Part shown: one piece after another, positions 1-6,792 of the stretch
Layout: every line of letters begins with the position of its first letter
How positions within the stretch are numbered: the first letter of the stretch is position 1
NCBI GenBank assembly: GCA_021847535.1
Contig: JAJZMR010000019.1
Coordinates: 1-11,019 of the forward strand
DNA: 11,019 nucleotides
Origin: a bacterium
Lineage (GTDB): Bacteria; Babelota; Babeliae; Babelales; Babelaceae
Reading direction: 5' to 3'
The notes under the pieces: model-generated
Seen by the model: the letters and a program-made list of their open reading frames with translations, nothing else
What the model was told of the DNA's origin: nothing
Database searches by the model: none
Made by a program: the position numbers and the translations under genes

Positions 1-977
1 ATAAAAAACCGATTATCGCTGTATCTGGCACAATAGGTAAAACAACGGTTGCAACAGCACTTACGACCATGCTGACATACTATGGGTATAGCGTACAATT
101 GGGGGGAAATATTGGTGTCGGGTTGTTAGATCTTGTTGAAGATCAAGCAGCGTATGATTATGCCGTAATTGAACTTTCAAGCTTTCAGCTCGAGCATATT
201 AAAAGATTCGTTCCGACAATCGCAATATGGACCAATTTGTATCCTAATCACCTTGATCGACATCAGACGATGGAAGACTATTTTTTGGCAAAATATTCCC
301 TGATACAACATCAATCAGCCGCTCAACATGCCCTGGTTCACGAGTCGGTACGTCCGTACCTTCAGAGGCATCCACAAAAAATAACCTATTTTTCAACCAC
401 CATTCCAGAGCCCTTAATTCCGCTTATCACAACAAATAAATTACACCAAGAACATTATATTATTTTGTATGAAGTTGCACGTATCATGCATTTGGATATA
501 CAAAGATTGCCTGCAGTATTTGACCTCTGTTCCGCTCCTGATCATAGAGTTCAATTGATCGACACGGTCAACGGGGTCGACTTTTATGATGATTCTAAAT
601 CGACGGTTATTGAAGCGACGCGTGGGGCATTGGCGAAATTTTTAGATAAAAAAATAATTCTTTTTTTTGGTGGCACAAGCAAAGGAACATCCCGGGAACA
701 TTTTTTTATTGATCTTCCGCCTACAATAAAACATATCTGCTTTTTTGGCACAGAGGCGACAATGCTTGCAACATTGTGTCCTTTAGCGTTAAGCAAATCT
801 GCACATAGTACATTAGAAGATGCCTTTACAACATGCACTGATATTATGCAATCTGAGGACGTAGTTCTGTTTTCACCCGGAGGAGCAAGCTTTGATCTTT
901 TTCAAGATTATAAAGAAAGGGGAAAAACCTTTCAAAAGCTGGTGCATAATCTGCGAAAGACAATTAAAGAATCTTAA
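1..977 (+). CDS. murD: UDP-N-acetylmuramoylalanine--D-glutamate ligase MurD, 5'-truncated by window edge
   Basis: MurD is the cytoplasmic ATP-dependent ligase that adds D-glutamate to UDP-MurNAc-L-Ala in peptidoglycan precursor synthesis. The reading frame is open to the left edge (first full codon at 3), so the ATG at 69 is internal. Numbering visible residues from that codon: Mur-ligase P-loop GTIGKTT at 9-15; ELSSFQLE, a MurD hallmark, at 57-64; TNLYPNHLDRH followed by YFLAK, whose Lys 97 aligns with the carbamylated lysine (K198) of E. coli MurD; DHR at 180-182; DDSKST at 196-201; FFGGTSKG; and the C-terminal SPGGASFD at 291-298 followed by RGKTF. The usual form of the last motif is SPACASFD, so Ala-Cys is replaced by Gly-Gly. 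About 324 residues are visible; roughly the first 100, the UDP-binding domain, lie outside. Its 3' end overlaps the convergent HAD gene by 14 bp. ftsW, the usual dcw-cluster neighbour, follows beyond that gene. Confidence 0.96.
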   Translation, partial: KKPIIAVSGTIGKTTVATALTTMLTYYGYSVQLGGNIGVGLLDLVEDQAAYDYAVIELSSFQLEHIKRFVPTIAIWTNLYPNHLDRHQTMEDYFLAKYSLIQHQSAAQHALVHESVRPYLQRHPQKITYFSTTIPEPLIPLITTNKLHQEHYIILYEVARIMHLDIQRLPAVFDLCSAPDHRVQLIDTVNGVDFYDDSKSTVIEATRGALAKFLDKKIILFFGGTSKGTSREHFFIDLPPTIKHICFFGTEATMLATLCPLALSKSAHSTLEDAFTTCTDIMQSEDVVLFSPGGASFDLFQDYKERGKTFQKLVHNLRKTIKES

Positions 978-1842
978 GATCCTTCAGCGTTTTTTTAACC
1001 GCTGCAACATCCCCTGTAAAATGTATCGTCTTTATACCAAGTGATTGAGCCATTGCGCAATTAACCGGGTCGTTATCGATAAAAATACAATTTTTATGAT
1101 GAAGCTTATATGTTTTTAAGACATAGGCAAAAAAATCGGGGTGCGGCTTGGTCAGAAAAATGCGTCCTGATATAACCATAGCATCTGTGTCAATAAATTG
1201 ACTTAATTCCTGACCAATTGGCGTTTGTAAAAAAAGATCAAAAGAAGCCGCATCCCAATTTGAAAGAATCATATTTTTATGAACCCCTGCACATGAAATT
1301 TTTTCAAGCATCTTGACAAGCGGCCTATGTATTTTTTGGTGATGGATCAACTTATTCGGATCAAAAATAAGACGAACAGCCCGTCTTATAAGCCGATATT
1401 CACGTTTATTGGTAAAAAAACCTTGTTCAAAAAGCTCATCAATCCCCTGTTCAAGTTTTTTGACAAAAGCTTCCGGGTCCCTATCATACTTGCCCGAAAG
1501 CCAATGATGCATATGCGCTGGCAGATTCGTCACCCCATTATGCTTACTTTTGAAATTCTCAGGCCCTTGCTGCGCGCCTCCCAAAATCTCTAATACTTGG
1601 AACATCCGTCGTAGAAATAGATCCTTATCACACCGCGCATCAAACAAATAATAAAGCCCAAAATCCCAAAGACCAACTTCTTGACAGAAAGACCACCAAT
1701 GTACATCAACCAAAGTGCCTCCCAAGTCCCACATAAGGGTATATGGTTCATCCCTACCACGATCGCTGAGTTGCCCAAACAGCGACATAAAAAAAATTCC
1801 CGATAAGACCGTTATGTTAAGACCGCGCTGAAAAATTCTCAT
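964..1842 (-). CDS. HAD-superfamily hydrolase with signal-peptide-like N-terminus
   Basis: Haloacid dehalogenase-like hydrolase of 292 residues. Motif I is WDLGGTLVD with nucleophile Asp39; motif II is MILSNWD with Ser194; the motif III lysine is Lys232 in TKPHPDFF; motif IV is FIDNDP with Asp256 and Asp258. The second acid of motif I (DxD) is Gly41, as in YihX-type HADs (DLGNV), so phosphatase activity is plausible but not assured. Residues 45-190 form a large helical cap of the C1 position. The N-terminus (Arg2, Arg6, then a hydrophobic stretch at about 8-23) resembles a signal peptide or membrane anchor, which is unusual for a HAD. The ATG is supported by GAGGA (complement of 1852-1856) nine bases upstream. 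An internal start at Met19 or Met37 would give a cytosolic enzyme and cannot be excluded. The gene lies antiparallel between murD and ftsW. Substrate unknown. Confidence 0.85.
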   Translation of the reverse strand: MRIFQRGLNITVLSGIFFMSLFGQLSDRGRDEPYTLMWDLGGTLVDVHWWSFCQEVGLWDFGLYYLFDARCDKDLFLRRMFQVLEILGGAQQGPENFKSKHNGVTNLPAHMHHWLSGKYDRDPEAFVKKLEQGIDELFEQGFFTNKREYRLIRRAVRLIFDPNKLIHHQKIHRPLVKMLEKISCAGVHKNMILSNWDAASFDLFLQTPIGQELSQFIDTDAMVISGRIFLTKPHPDFFAYVLKTYKLHHKNCIFIDNDPVNCAMAQSLGIKTIHFTGDVAAVKKTLKDLKIL

Positions 1843-1883
1843 AACGCAAAATCCTCATTTTTATATTTAATCTTATACTTTAT

Positions 1884-1913
1884 ATTTTATTGAATTAATT
1901 ATTAAAAAAACAA
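1884..1913 (-). promoter_or_regulatory. Possible promoter for the HAD gene
   Basis: On the minus strand TTGTTT (complement of 1908-1913) is followed after 18 bases by TAAAAT (complement of 1884-1889), about 40 bases before the start codon. The surroundings are very AT-rich, so such matches are easy to find by chance. Confidence 0.3.
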
Positions 1914-1961
1914 CATATTGCCGAAAATTATTCATCCTTTTTTTCATAATTAGGTTAATTA

Positions 1962-1991
1962 TTGACTTTTTTCGATTGAACTTCTTAAAAT
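1962..1991 (+). promoter_or_regulatory. Candidate sigma-70 promoter of ftsW
   Basis: TTGACT (1962-1967, five of six consensus bases) and TAAAAT (1986-1991, five of six) are separated by 18 bases. Transcription would begin about seven bases after the -10 box, at or next to the GTG start codon at 1998. The message would then have essentially no leader. No better-spaced promoter is visible farther upstream in this AT-rich gap. Confidence 0.45.
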
Positions 1992-1997
1992 AAGGGG

Positions 1998-3113
1998 GTG
2001 AAAAATTCTCTTAAAACGTTTTTTTTCTTTCTTTTATCGATAGCGATACTCATCGGGATCGGTTTTGTGTTTATTTATTCATCAAGCTCTGTTTACGCGC
2101 TTGAACGATACCACGATGGCCTTTTTTATGTAAAAAAACAATTTTTAGGCTTTGTCCTTGGGTGCTTAGGCTGTTCTTTTTTTTGCTTGGTACCGCTTCC
2201 TGTTTTGAGGGCCTGGACACCTTATCTTTTTTTGGCAGCGCTTGCCGCAACGGGAGCAACACTCGTTCCGACTATCGGCATCTCTATCCATGGGTCGCAT
2301 CGGTGGCTGTCTTTAGCGGGATTTAATTTTCAACCAAGTGAGCTTCTTAAGCTATTTTTTATACTTTATTGTGCCTATTTTATCGATAAAAAAAAATTTG
2401 CGCTTCATTCTTTAAAGCATTATACCCAACTTTTATGCGTTATCAGCCTGACGGCACTCATTTTGCTCTTGCAACCTGATTTTGGCCAAATGGTGACGTT
2501 GAGTGTAACAGCGGCGCTTCTTTTTTTTCTTGCACAGATACCGATATCTTACCTACTGACAACTGCAGTCCCTGTGATTCCAGTACTTGGATTACTGATT
2601 TTTTTAAAACCTTATCGTTTTAACCGCATACTTATTTATCAAGACCCATGGAAAGACCCACAAGGTGCTGGGTTCCAAATTATTCAATCGCTGATCGCTA
2701 TAGGCTCTGGTAAATGGACAGGTGTTGGGATAGCCCAATCAAAGCAAAAGTTTTTCTATCTTCCTATGCATCACACTGATTTCATTTTCTCCATTATTGC
2801 TGAAGAGACAGGCCTGTGGGGAAGTTTTTTTTTGATCGCTATTTATGCACTTTTTTGTTTCACCGGGCTCAAACTTGCAAGTAAAATGCATGATCTTTTT
2901 TCATTTTTAAGCGTCGCAGGGCTCGTGATACTCGTCACGCTTCAGGCGACGATTAATATTGGCGTCGCCTGTGCATTATTACCGACTAAAGGGATAGGAT
3001 TACCATTTATTAGCTATGGCGCATCATCGCTTTTTGCGCATTTATGCATGACCGGTATCGTCATAAATTGCGTAAGAACCGCACTTTTAAGTAATCGTCC
3101 ATCAATAACCTGA
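1998..3113 (+). CDS. ftsW: SEDS-family peptidoglycan polymerase FtsW
   Basis: Polytopic membrane protein of 371 residues from the FtsW/RodA/SpoVE family; FtsW polymerises lipid II into septal glycan together with a class B PBP. Visible landmarks: first membrane helix at about 7-27 ending in YSSSS; GSHRWLSL at 99-106; QPDFGQ at 159-164; the long extracytoplasmic region NRILIYQDPWKDPQGAGFQ at about 209-227; HHTDFIF with Asp261 at the position of the catalytic aspartate of SEDS enzymes; EETGLWGS; and the family signature LPTKGIGLPFISYGASSL at 328-345. Adjacency to murD favours FtsW over RodA. The GTG at 1998 is the only usable start, since an in-frame TAA lies at 1986-1988. An AAGGGG run abuts it with no spacer, so initiation may be leaderless or inefficient. 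The coding region contains several long T runs, the longest nine bases at 2825-2833. Its stop lies 4 bp from the stop of the convergent fibre gene. Confidence 0.95.
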   Translation: MKNSLKTFFFFLLSIAILIGIGFVFIYSSSSVYALERYHDGLFYVKKQFLGFVLGCLGCSFFCLVPLPVLRAWTPYLFLAALAATGATLVPTIGISIHGSHRWLSLAGFNFQPSELLKLFFILYCAYFIDKKKFALHSLKHYTQLLCVISLTALILLLQPDFGQMVTLSVTAALLFFLAQIPISYLLTTAVPVIPVLGLLIFLKPYRFNRILIYQDPWKDPQGAGFQIIQSLIAIGSGKWTGVGIAQSKQKFFYLPMHHTDFIFSIIAEETGLWGSFFLIAIYALFCFTGLKLASKMHDLFSFLSVAGLVILVTLQATINIGVACALLPTKGIGLPFISYGASSLFAHLCMTGIVINCVRTALLSNRPSIT

Positions 3114-3117
3114 TGAA

Positions 3118-5550
3118 TCAGCCGCATATACAGGTACATCTCTTTTTTAAGGCGCTTATTTCTGCTTGCAAACCACGGAGTAATTCTTGATGCTCAAGAA
3201 GCATTTTGTGGTCTTTTTGTTGTTCATTGAGCATAAGGATATAAAGCCCACGATAATATACCGCGTCAGGACGGCCTTCTTTGTCGTATATCACAATCTC
3301 AGGGATAACCTGTTCAACATCTTCGGCTAATAATCCAAATTGCTTAAATTTTTGATGATCTTGTATGTAATTAAACCCAACCGGACGAAGTCGATAAATA
3401 TTTTCTGATACCTCCGTCATGCTTTCAATATTTTCTTTGTAACGCGCAGAAGATGCAACCGCCACCAATTGCCCGGCACCTGTAACAGCCACATCAAGTC
3501 CCGTACCCACAGTATAACGAATACCATCAATATAGGTTGCTCCTATCCCCTCCGGGTTCGAACCATTGAACGGCAACCCCCCATTACCCAAAATGAGAAT
3601 TCCATCGCCTCCATTGGGAAACTCACTTCCTCCTCCAGCACTATACCCAATAACAATATTATTATTACCCGCAAGGCCCGCCTGAGACCCAATAATAACA
3701 TTCGCAGAACCTGGTGACGCCTGTTGGGCCTGATACCCCATGATGACATTATTATTAATGGTGAGCCCGGTGCTCCCTATCGGCCCAGGGCCAGCTTGAG
3801 CTCCGACGACGGTATTTTGATATGCATTATTACTTGGTATTTGAAAGCCCGCTTGATACCCAATGGCCACATTCTGACTCTGATTCAACTGATGATCCAG
3901 TGCCTGATCACCCAAAAGCGTATCGGTGTTCCCCGAAACAGTTCCCAAATTATTATTACTATCAATAAGGACAGGCAAGCCGTTATCAGCACCCGTAGTT
4001 ACCCCATATATCCCCCCAATGTAGGTGGTATTTGATAGATTAACACCGGGAATATTGCCGCCAATAACTATCACCCCAGTTGCAGTTGTGATATTGGAGC
4101 CTGCATGAGCTCCGATTATAACATTAGTATCACTTATTAAAAATTGCCCTGCTTGGTAGCCGATGATAACATTAGCTCCCAAAAGACCCGTTCCAGCACC
4201 CAATCCAATAATGGTATTTTCGTTTGTGGGGGCCCAAATATACCCACCGCTCGTATTATAATCAATAAGGCTGGCACCAGTAAGCGTTATTGTTGTCGCT
4301 GCAAAGCTGCCTGTACTGTCGCGCAATACAAATGTCAATGGAATATCATACGATGTCGCCGTCGGGATTGTTGTCCAACTTAATTGCGCAGAGTTGCCAC
4401 CATTTGTCGTCAAAACCTGTCTTGGCATCCCCGCATTAATCGGTAACGTTAAGGTATATGATGCAGAAAGCCCAGAAGGAACTACTAAGGTGATATTGTC
4501 AGTCGTATCACCTTGCATAACAAAGCCATTTAATGCACGAATATTAAATGTGTCTGAAATAGTCGAAGTAAATGTGGTAATTTGCCCATCAGCCCAGACA
4601 AAACTATTGTCGGTTGCTGCATCAGCACTTTGACCTAGCGCAATTGAATTTGAGCCTGATGCGCTATTGTTGTACCCTCCAACAATAACTGAAAAAGCAC
4701 CTGATGCTGTATTCGCAGCACCCCCCCCGATAAAGCTATAATCGCCAAGCGCGCTATTGCCTGTCCCTGAGATAACCGCAGCGTAACTGCCTACAGCACT
4801 ATTACCACTTCCACCAAGTACATCAGCCCCAAGTCCCGATGCCATATTATTCATGCCGCCACCAATAACTGAAAAATCACCTGATGCCACTTGGGTGGGT
4901 GATTGCTTGTTCATTTGTAAATCAATTGCAGATGCGCCACGTAAATCACCACTACATGTTGCTTGGATAGCGCGCGGAGTAACCGGAGCAAGGATCATTG
5001 CGTTTTCATTGACACAGATCTCGCCCATCACATTACAATTTGAATCTTTAAAAATAAGGCATTCTTCTGTCCCGCTTGCGGTAAAAACGGTATCATACAA
5101 TATCTGCCCGGTCACGCGTAAATTACGCAATGTAAGATCACGCGTGTCGATATACTCATCACTCACATTAATCGGCTGAGCAACCATTGGCCCACCCGGG
5201 CGTGGTGCTTTGCCAATCTCGTCCTCTTGATAAAGCTGGCGCGCATAACGGTACAATAACTCTCCCCAGCCAATAAGGGTTTCGTCCTGGCAATAACCCT
5301 GCAAGTTATCAAGACACAAAAAAGCTTCCTGTAAACGATCTGCCGCCACAGGAAGTTCATCGTAAGGCTGACTTAACAAAGGGTATTTTTGATGCTCGTC
5401 TGGATAATGCGTTTGATAGCTTTTATGAATAGCCCTCAATGTTGAAAATACCTGTTGGGGCGTAACAACGGCAAAACTTTCAGCAAGAATAGATGAACTT
5501 TCATGGAGGGCAATAAAGAGCATGATCGCGATAAGATATTTTTTCTTCAC
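3118..5550 (-). CDS. Secreted fibre-like protein with YadA-head-like repeats and C-terminal S74 autoprocessing chaperone
   Basis: 810 residues. The start is GTG at 5550-5548, with AAAGGA seven bases upstream. Residues 1-23 form a signal peptide (MKKK, hydrophobic core, likely cut after SSILA). Residues 25-115 are a probably helical domain I do not recognise. Residues 222-308 hold about five repeats of GGxxNxASGxxSxxxG type, like YadA heads. Residues 315-400 resemble a tail-fibre segment (YTLTLP, QVLTTNGGNSAQLSW). Residues 443-655 carry repeats of NVIIGYQAG type, interrupted by TYIGGIYGVTTG and VLIDSNNNLGTVSG. The C-terminus is a peptidase S74 intramolecular chaperone: SSARYKENI with dyad Ser700 and Lys705, then FGLLAEDVEQVIPEIV, VYYRGL, and a coiled coil ending in CTCICG. 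In this family three chains trimerise and the chaperone cuts itself off before Ser700. No YadA outer-membrane anchor is present. Surface display and adhesion are inference. The coding strand contains a G8 tract (complement of 4721-4728). Confidence 0.88.
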   Translation of the reverse strand: MKKKYLIAIMLFIALHESSSILAESFAVVTPQQVFSTLRAIHKSYQTHYPDEHQKYPLLSQPYDELPVAADRLQEAFLCLDNLQGYCQDETLIGWGELLYRYARQLYQEDEIGKAPRPGGPMVAQPINVSDEYIDTRDLTLRNLRVTGQILYDTVFTASGTEECLIFKDSNCNVMGEICVNENAMILAPVTPRAIQATCSGDLRGASAIDLQMNKQSPTQVASGDFSVIGGGMNNMASGLGADVLGGSGNSAVGSYAAVISGTGNSALGDYSFIGGGAANTASGAFSVIVGGYNNSASGSNSIALGQSADAATDNSFVWADGQITTFTSTISDTFNIRALNGFVMQGDTTDNITLVVPSGLSASYTLTLPINAGMPRQVLTTNGGNSAQLSWTTIPTATSYDIPLTFVLRDSTGSFAATTITLTGASLIDYNTSGGYIWAPTNENTIIGLGAGTGLLGANVIIGYQAGQFLISDTNVIIGAHAGSNITTATGVIVIGGNIPGVNLSNTTYIGGIYGVTTGADNGLPVLIDSNNNLGTVSGNTDTLLGDQALDHQLNQSQNVAIGYQAGFQIPSNNAYQNTVVGAQAGPGPIGSTGLTINNNVIMGYQAQQASPGSANVIIGSQAGLAGNNNIVIGYSAGGGSEFPNGGDGILILGNGGLPFNGSNPEGIGATYIDGIRYTVGTGLDVAVTGAGQLVAVASSARYKENIESMTEVSENIYRLRPVGFNYIQDHQKFKQFGLLAEDVEQVIPEIVIYDKEGRPDAVYYRGLYILMLNEQQKDHKMLLEHQELLRGLQAEISALKKRCTCICG

Positions 5551-5624
5551 AGTATTTTCCTTTAAAGAAGATAACGTATAAACGGTTATAGAAAATAAAA
5601 TGAAGCGACCTGAAATATCTATAC

Positions 5625-5653
5625 TTTAGATCAATCGGCAATTAAGCCGTCAA
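5625..5653 (-). promoter_or_regulatory. Candidate promoter of the fibre gene with inverted repeat between its boxes
   Basis: On the minus strand TTGACG (complement of 5648-5653, five of six) is followed after 17 bases by TCTAAA (complement of 5625-5630, four of six), about 75 bases before the GTG start. An inverted repeat CGGC-N6-GCCG (5636-5639 and 5646-5649) sits in the spacer and touches the -35 box, where a repressor could bind. The promoter is reasonably supported; the operator role is a guess. Confidence 0.45.
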
Positions 5654-5706
5654 ATTTTCAGGAAAAAAATAACTATCTTTTAACAACAGCATTAAAAAAT
5701 ATCGTG

Positions 5707-6405
5707 CTACTTGCGTTTTTTCCCCATTAAATGAATGATATGTACAAAGAGGTTGATAAAATCAAGATAGAGCACTAACGCGCCCATCAAAGAAGCGCGG
5801 TTAAGCAGATCCCCCCCATCTTCTTGATAATAGAAGCTATTATACATCATCTTAATTTTTTGAACGTCATACGCCGTCAGGGCGGTAAAAAGTATCACCC
5901 CAGCCCAAGAGATAACATAGTCAAAACTGCTGCTTGCAAAAAACCAGTTCAAGAGCGATGCCCCGATAAGTCCCCACAGCGCCATGATCAGCAAAGGCCC
6001 AAATTTTGTTAAATCTGTTCGTGTAACAGAGCCATAAAGAGCCATACCGCCAAACATGCATGCGGTACTGGCAAACGCCACGTATATCGAAGAAAGGGTA
6101 TAAACAAGAAAAAGTGGCGCAAGCGTTATGCCTGTTACTAAAGAATAGAGCAAAAAAGCCATACAAACAGTACGGTAACTCATTGTGCTTAGAGCAGCAC
6201 TCAAATAGATAACAAGCCCAAATTGCGCTGCGATCAAACCATAAAAAGCCATTTTTGATGAAAGAAGATAGATTAAAAATGCCGGGTAGGCGACCATACC
6301 ATAGGCCGATAGCGCTGTAACTGCAAGGCCTATAGCCATCCATGCGTATACTTTATGCATGAATTGCTCAATGGATGGGACAAAAGTTGTATGTGTCGTA
6401 AACAT
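5707..6405 (-). CDS. Bax inhibitor-1 / YetJ-YccA family membrane protein
   Basis: TMBIM-family membrane protein of 232 residues with seven predicted hydrophobic segments between about residues 20 and 228. Family signatures are AYDVQKIKMMY near residue 180 and the C-terminal LVLYLDFINLFVHIIHLMG. Asp180 and Asp215 in these motifs match the di-aspartyl pair (D171/D195) that acts as pH sensor and gate in the Bacillus YetJ calcium leak channel, so ion leak activity across the inner membrane is likely. The start at 6405 is preferred because GAAAGGG (complement of 6412-6418) lies six bases upstream. The first in-frame ATG at 6420 has only A/T-rich sequence before it and would add MKGFT. A run of seven G encodes Gly-Gly near the C-terminus (complement of 5811-5817). 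The fibre gene lies downstream on the same strand across 156 bp with its own promoter. Confidence 0.93.
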   Translation of the reverse strand: MFTTHTTFVPSIEQFMHKVYAWMAIGLAVTALSAYGMVAYPAFLIYLLSSKMAFYGLIAAQFGLVIYLSAALSTMSYRTVCMAFLLYSLVTGITLAPLFLVYTLSSIYVAFASTACMFGGMALYGSVTRTDLTKFGPLLIMALWGLIGASLLNWFFASSSFDYVISWAGVILFTALTAYDVQKIKMMYNSFYYQEDGGDLLNRASLMGALVLYLDFINLFVHIIHLMGKKRK

Positions 6406-6422
6406 AGTAAACCCTTTCATAC

Positions 6423-6456
6423 ATTAAAAAATGTTAAAATTGTGTCATTTTTTAAT
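6423..6456. repeat. Perfect 11-bp inverted repeat upstream of the BI-1 gene
   Basis: ATTAAAAAATG (6423-6433) and CATTTTTTAAT (6446-6456) are exact reverse complements with a 12-base loop. It begins 18 bases upstream of the BI-1 start codon, so on that transcript it would be a weak, all-A/T-rich leader hairpin or a DNA-level operator. There is no GC-rich stem to make it a convincing terminator. Confidence 0.45.
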
Positions 6457-6593
6457 AAGAATACCATAAACAACAAAAAATGCACGCTGTCCTTACAAGA
6501 TCCCCAGGGCATTGACTTAGGTAGCTCCACCTTTGTTTTTGATTATATATCCATTTATCAAAATATTTCTTCCTTTATATATAAACTTTTCTG

Positions 6594-6640
6594 TATAATT
6601 AAAGTATGGTATTATTTTAAGTATAGAAGGAAAATCTATG
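6594..6640 (+). promoter_or_regulatory. Orphan -10 box and ribosome-binding site
   Basis: A perfect TATAAT (6594-6599) without a convincing -35 box is followed by GAAGGA (6626-6631), six bases and an ATG at 6638-6640. That ATG opens only a 12-codon frame ending at TGA. One base out of register with it begins the ankyrin-like remnant, so this may be the surviving control region of a decayed gene. Confidence 0.35.
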
Positions 6641-6741
6641 ATATTAATCTCGCGGAGCATTGATGGACGCCATTGAAAGTTGCTGAATATAACGGATATG
6701 CAGATATCGCACAGATATTACGCAACAATCGAACATATTGA
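6640..6741 (+). pseudogene. Remnant of an ankyrin-repeat protein C-terminus
   Basis: In one frame the sequence reads DINLAEH, a TGA stop (6661-6663), then WTPLKVAEYNGYADIAQILRNN and a terminal TGA-TAA. This matches the canonical ankyrin repeat (DINLADxxGWTPLHxAAxxGHxxIVxLLLxxGA): the Asp-Ile-Asn entry, TPL turn, first helix, Asn-Gly turn and second helix are all in place. About one repeat survives and is broken by the in-frame stop where Gly would be expected before Trp. Nothing upstream is ankyrin-like. The natural reading is a degraded host-interaction gene that lost its 5' part. The alternative is a coincidental match, which is unlikely over about 28 aligned positions. Confidence 0.65.
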
Positions 6742-6792
6742 TAAATAAGAGCTTCTCTGAAAAATAAAAATTAAATCTTATAAGGACATTTT

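Larger units (their letters stand above)
6421..6792. other. Gene-free accessory interval
   Basis: This 372-bp stretch between the divergent BI-1 gene and the secreted-protein gene has no intact coding sequence that I can support. It holds an inverted repeat at its left end, a perfect TATAAT with a downstream ribosome-binding site, and a decayed ankyrin-repeat C-terminus (listed separately). Between about 6460 and 6590 I see nothing recognisable. A plus-strand open frame running from inside the BI-1 gene to 6663 has no start signal and looks accidental except for its last residues. Confidence 0.6.

Noticed and set aside
985..1004. CAGCG-N10-CGCTG inverted repeat after the murD stop as a terminator
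   Set aside because: The stem is five base pairs with no following T run, and the bases encode the C-terminus of the HAD protein.
1829..2010. Direct 12-bp repeat TGAAAAATTCTC at the HAD and ftsW starts (1829-1840 and 1999-2010)
   Set aside because: A few 12-base matches are expected by chance in 11 kb of AT-rich DNA, and the two copies are in different coding contexts, so it is not evidence of an insertion footprint.
3110..3121. CTGAT-GA-ATCAG inverted repeat between the convergent stops of ftsW and the fibre gene
   Set aside because: It is too short and not GC-rich, lacks T tracts at a suitable distance, and largely reflects the two facing TGA stop codons.
4650..4900. Short spaced DNA repeats that could suggest a CRISPR array
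   Set aside because: The repeats are imperfect, in frame and encode the GGxxNxASG protein unit. There is no constant repeat length with unique spacers and no cas genes.
3469..5179. Series of plus-strand open frames antisense to the fibre gene
   Set aside because: They arise from the biased Asn/Gly/Ile-rich repeat codons of the real minus-strand gene, and none shows domains or start signals.
6661..6663. TGA in the ankyrin remnant as Gly under an altered genetic code (as in Gracilibacteria/SR1)
   Set aside because: ftsW, the fibre gene and ppsA all end naturally at TGA at the expected family C-termini, and no other internal TGA occurs in a real gene here. A pseudogene explains it better.
6355..6663. 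102-codon plus-strand open frame across the BI-1 start region
   Set aside because: It has no ribosome-binding site, half of it is antisense to a clear BI-1 gene, and there is no protein family signal apart from the last few ankyrin-like residues, which belong to the remnant.
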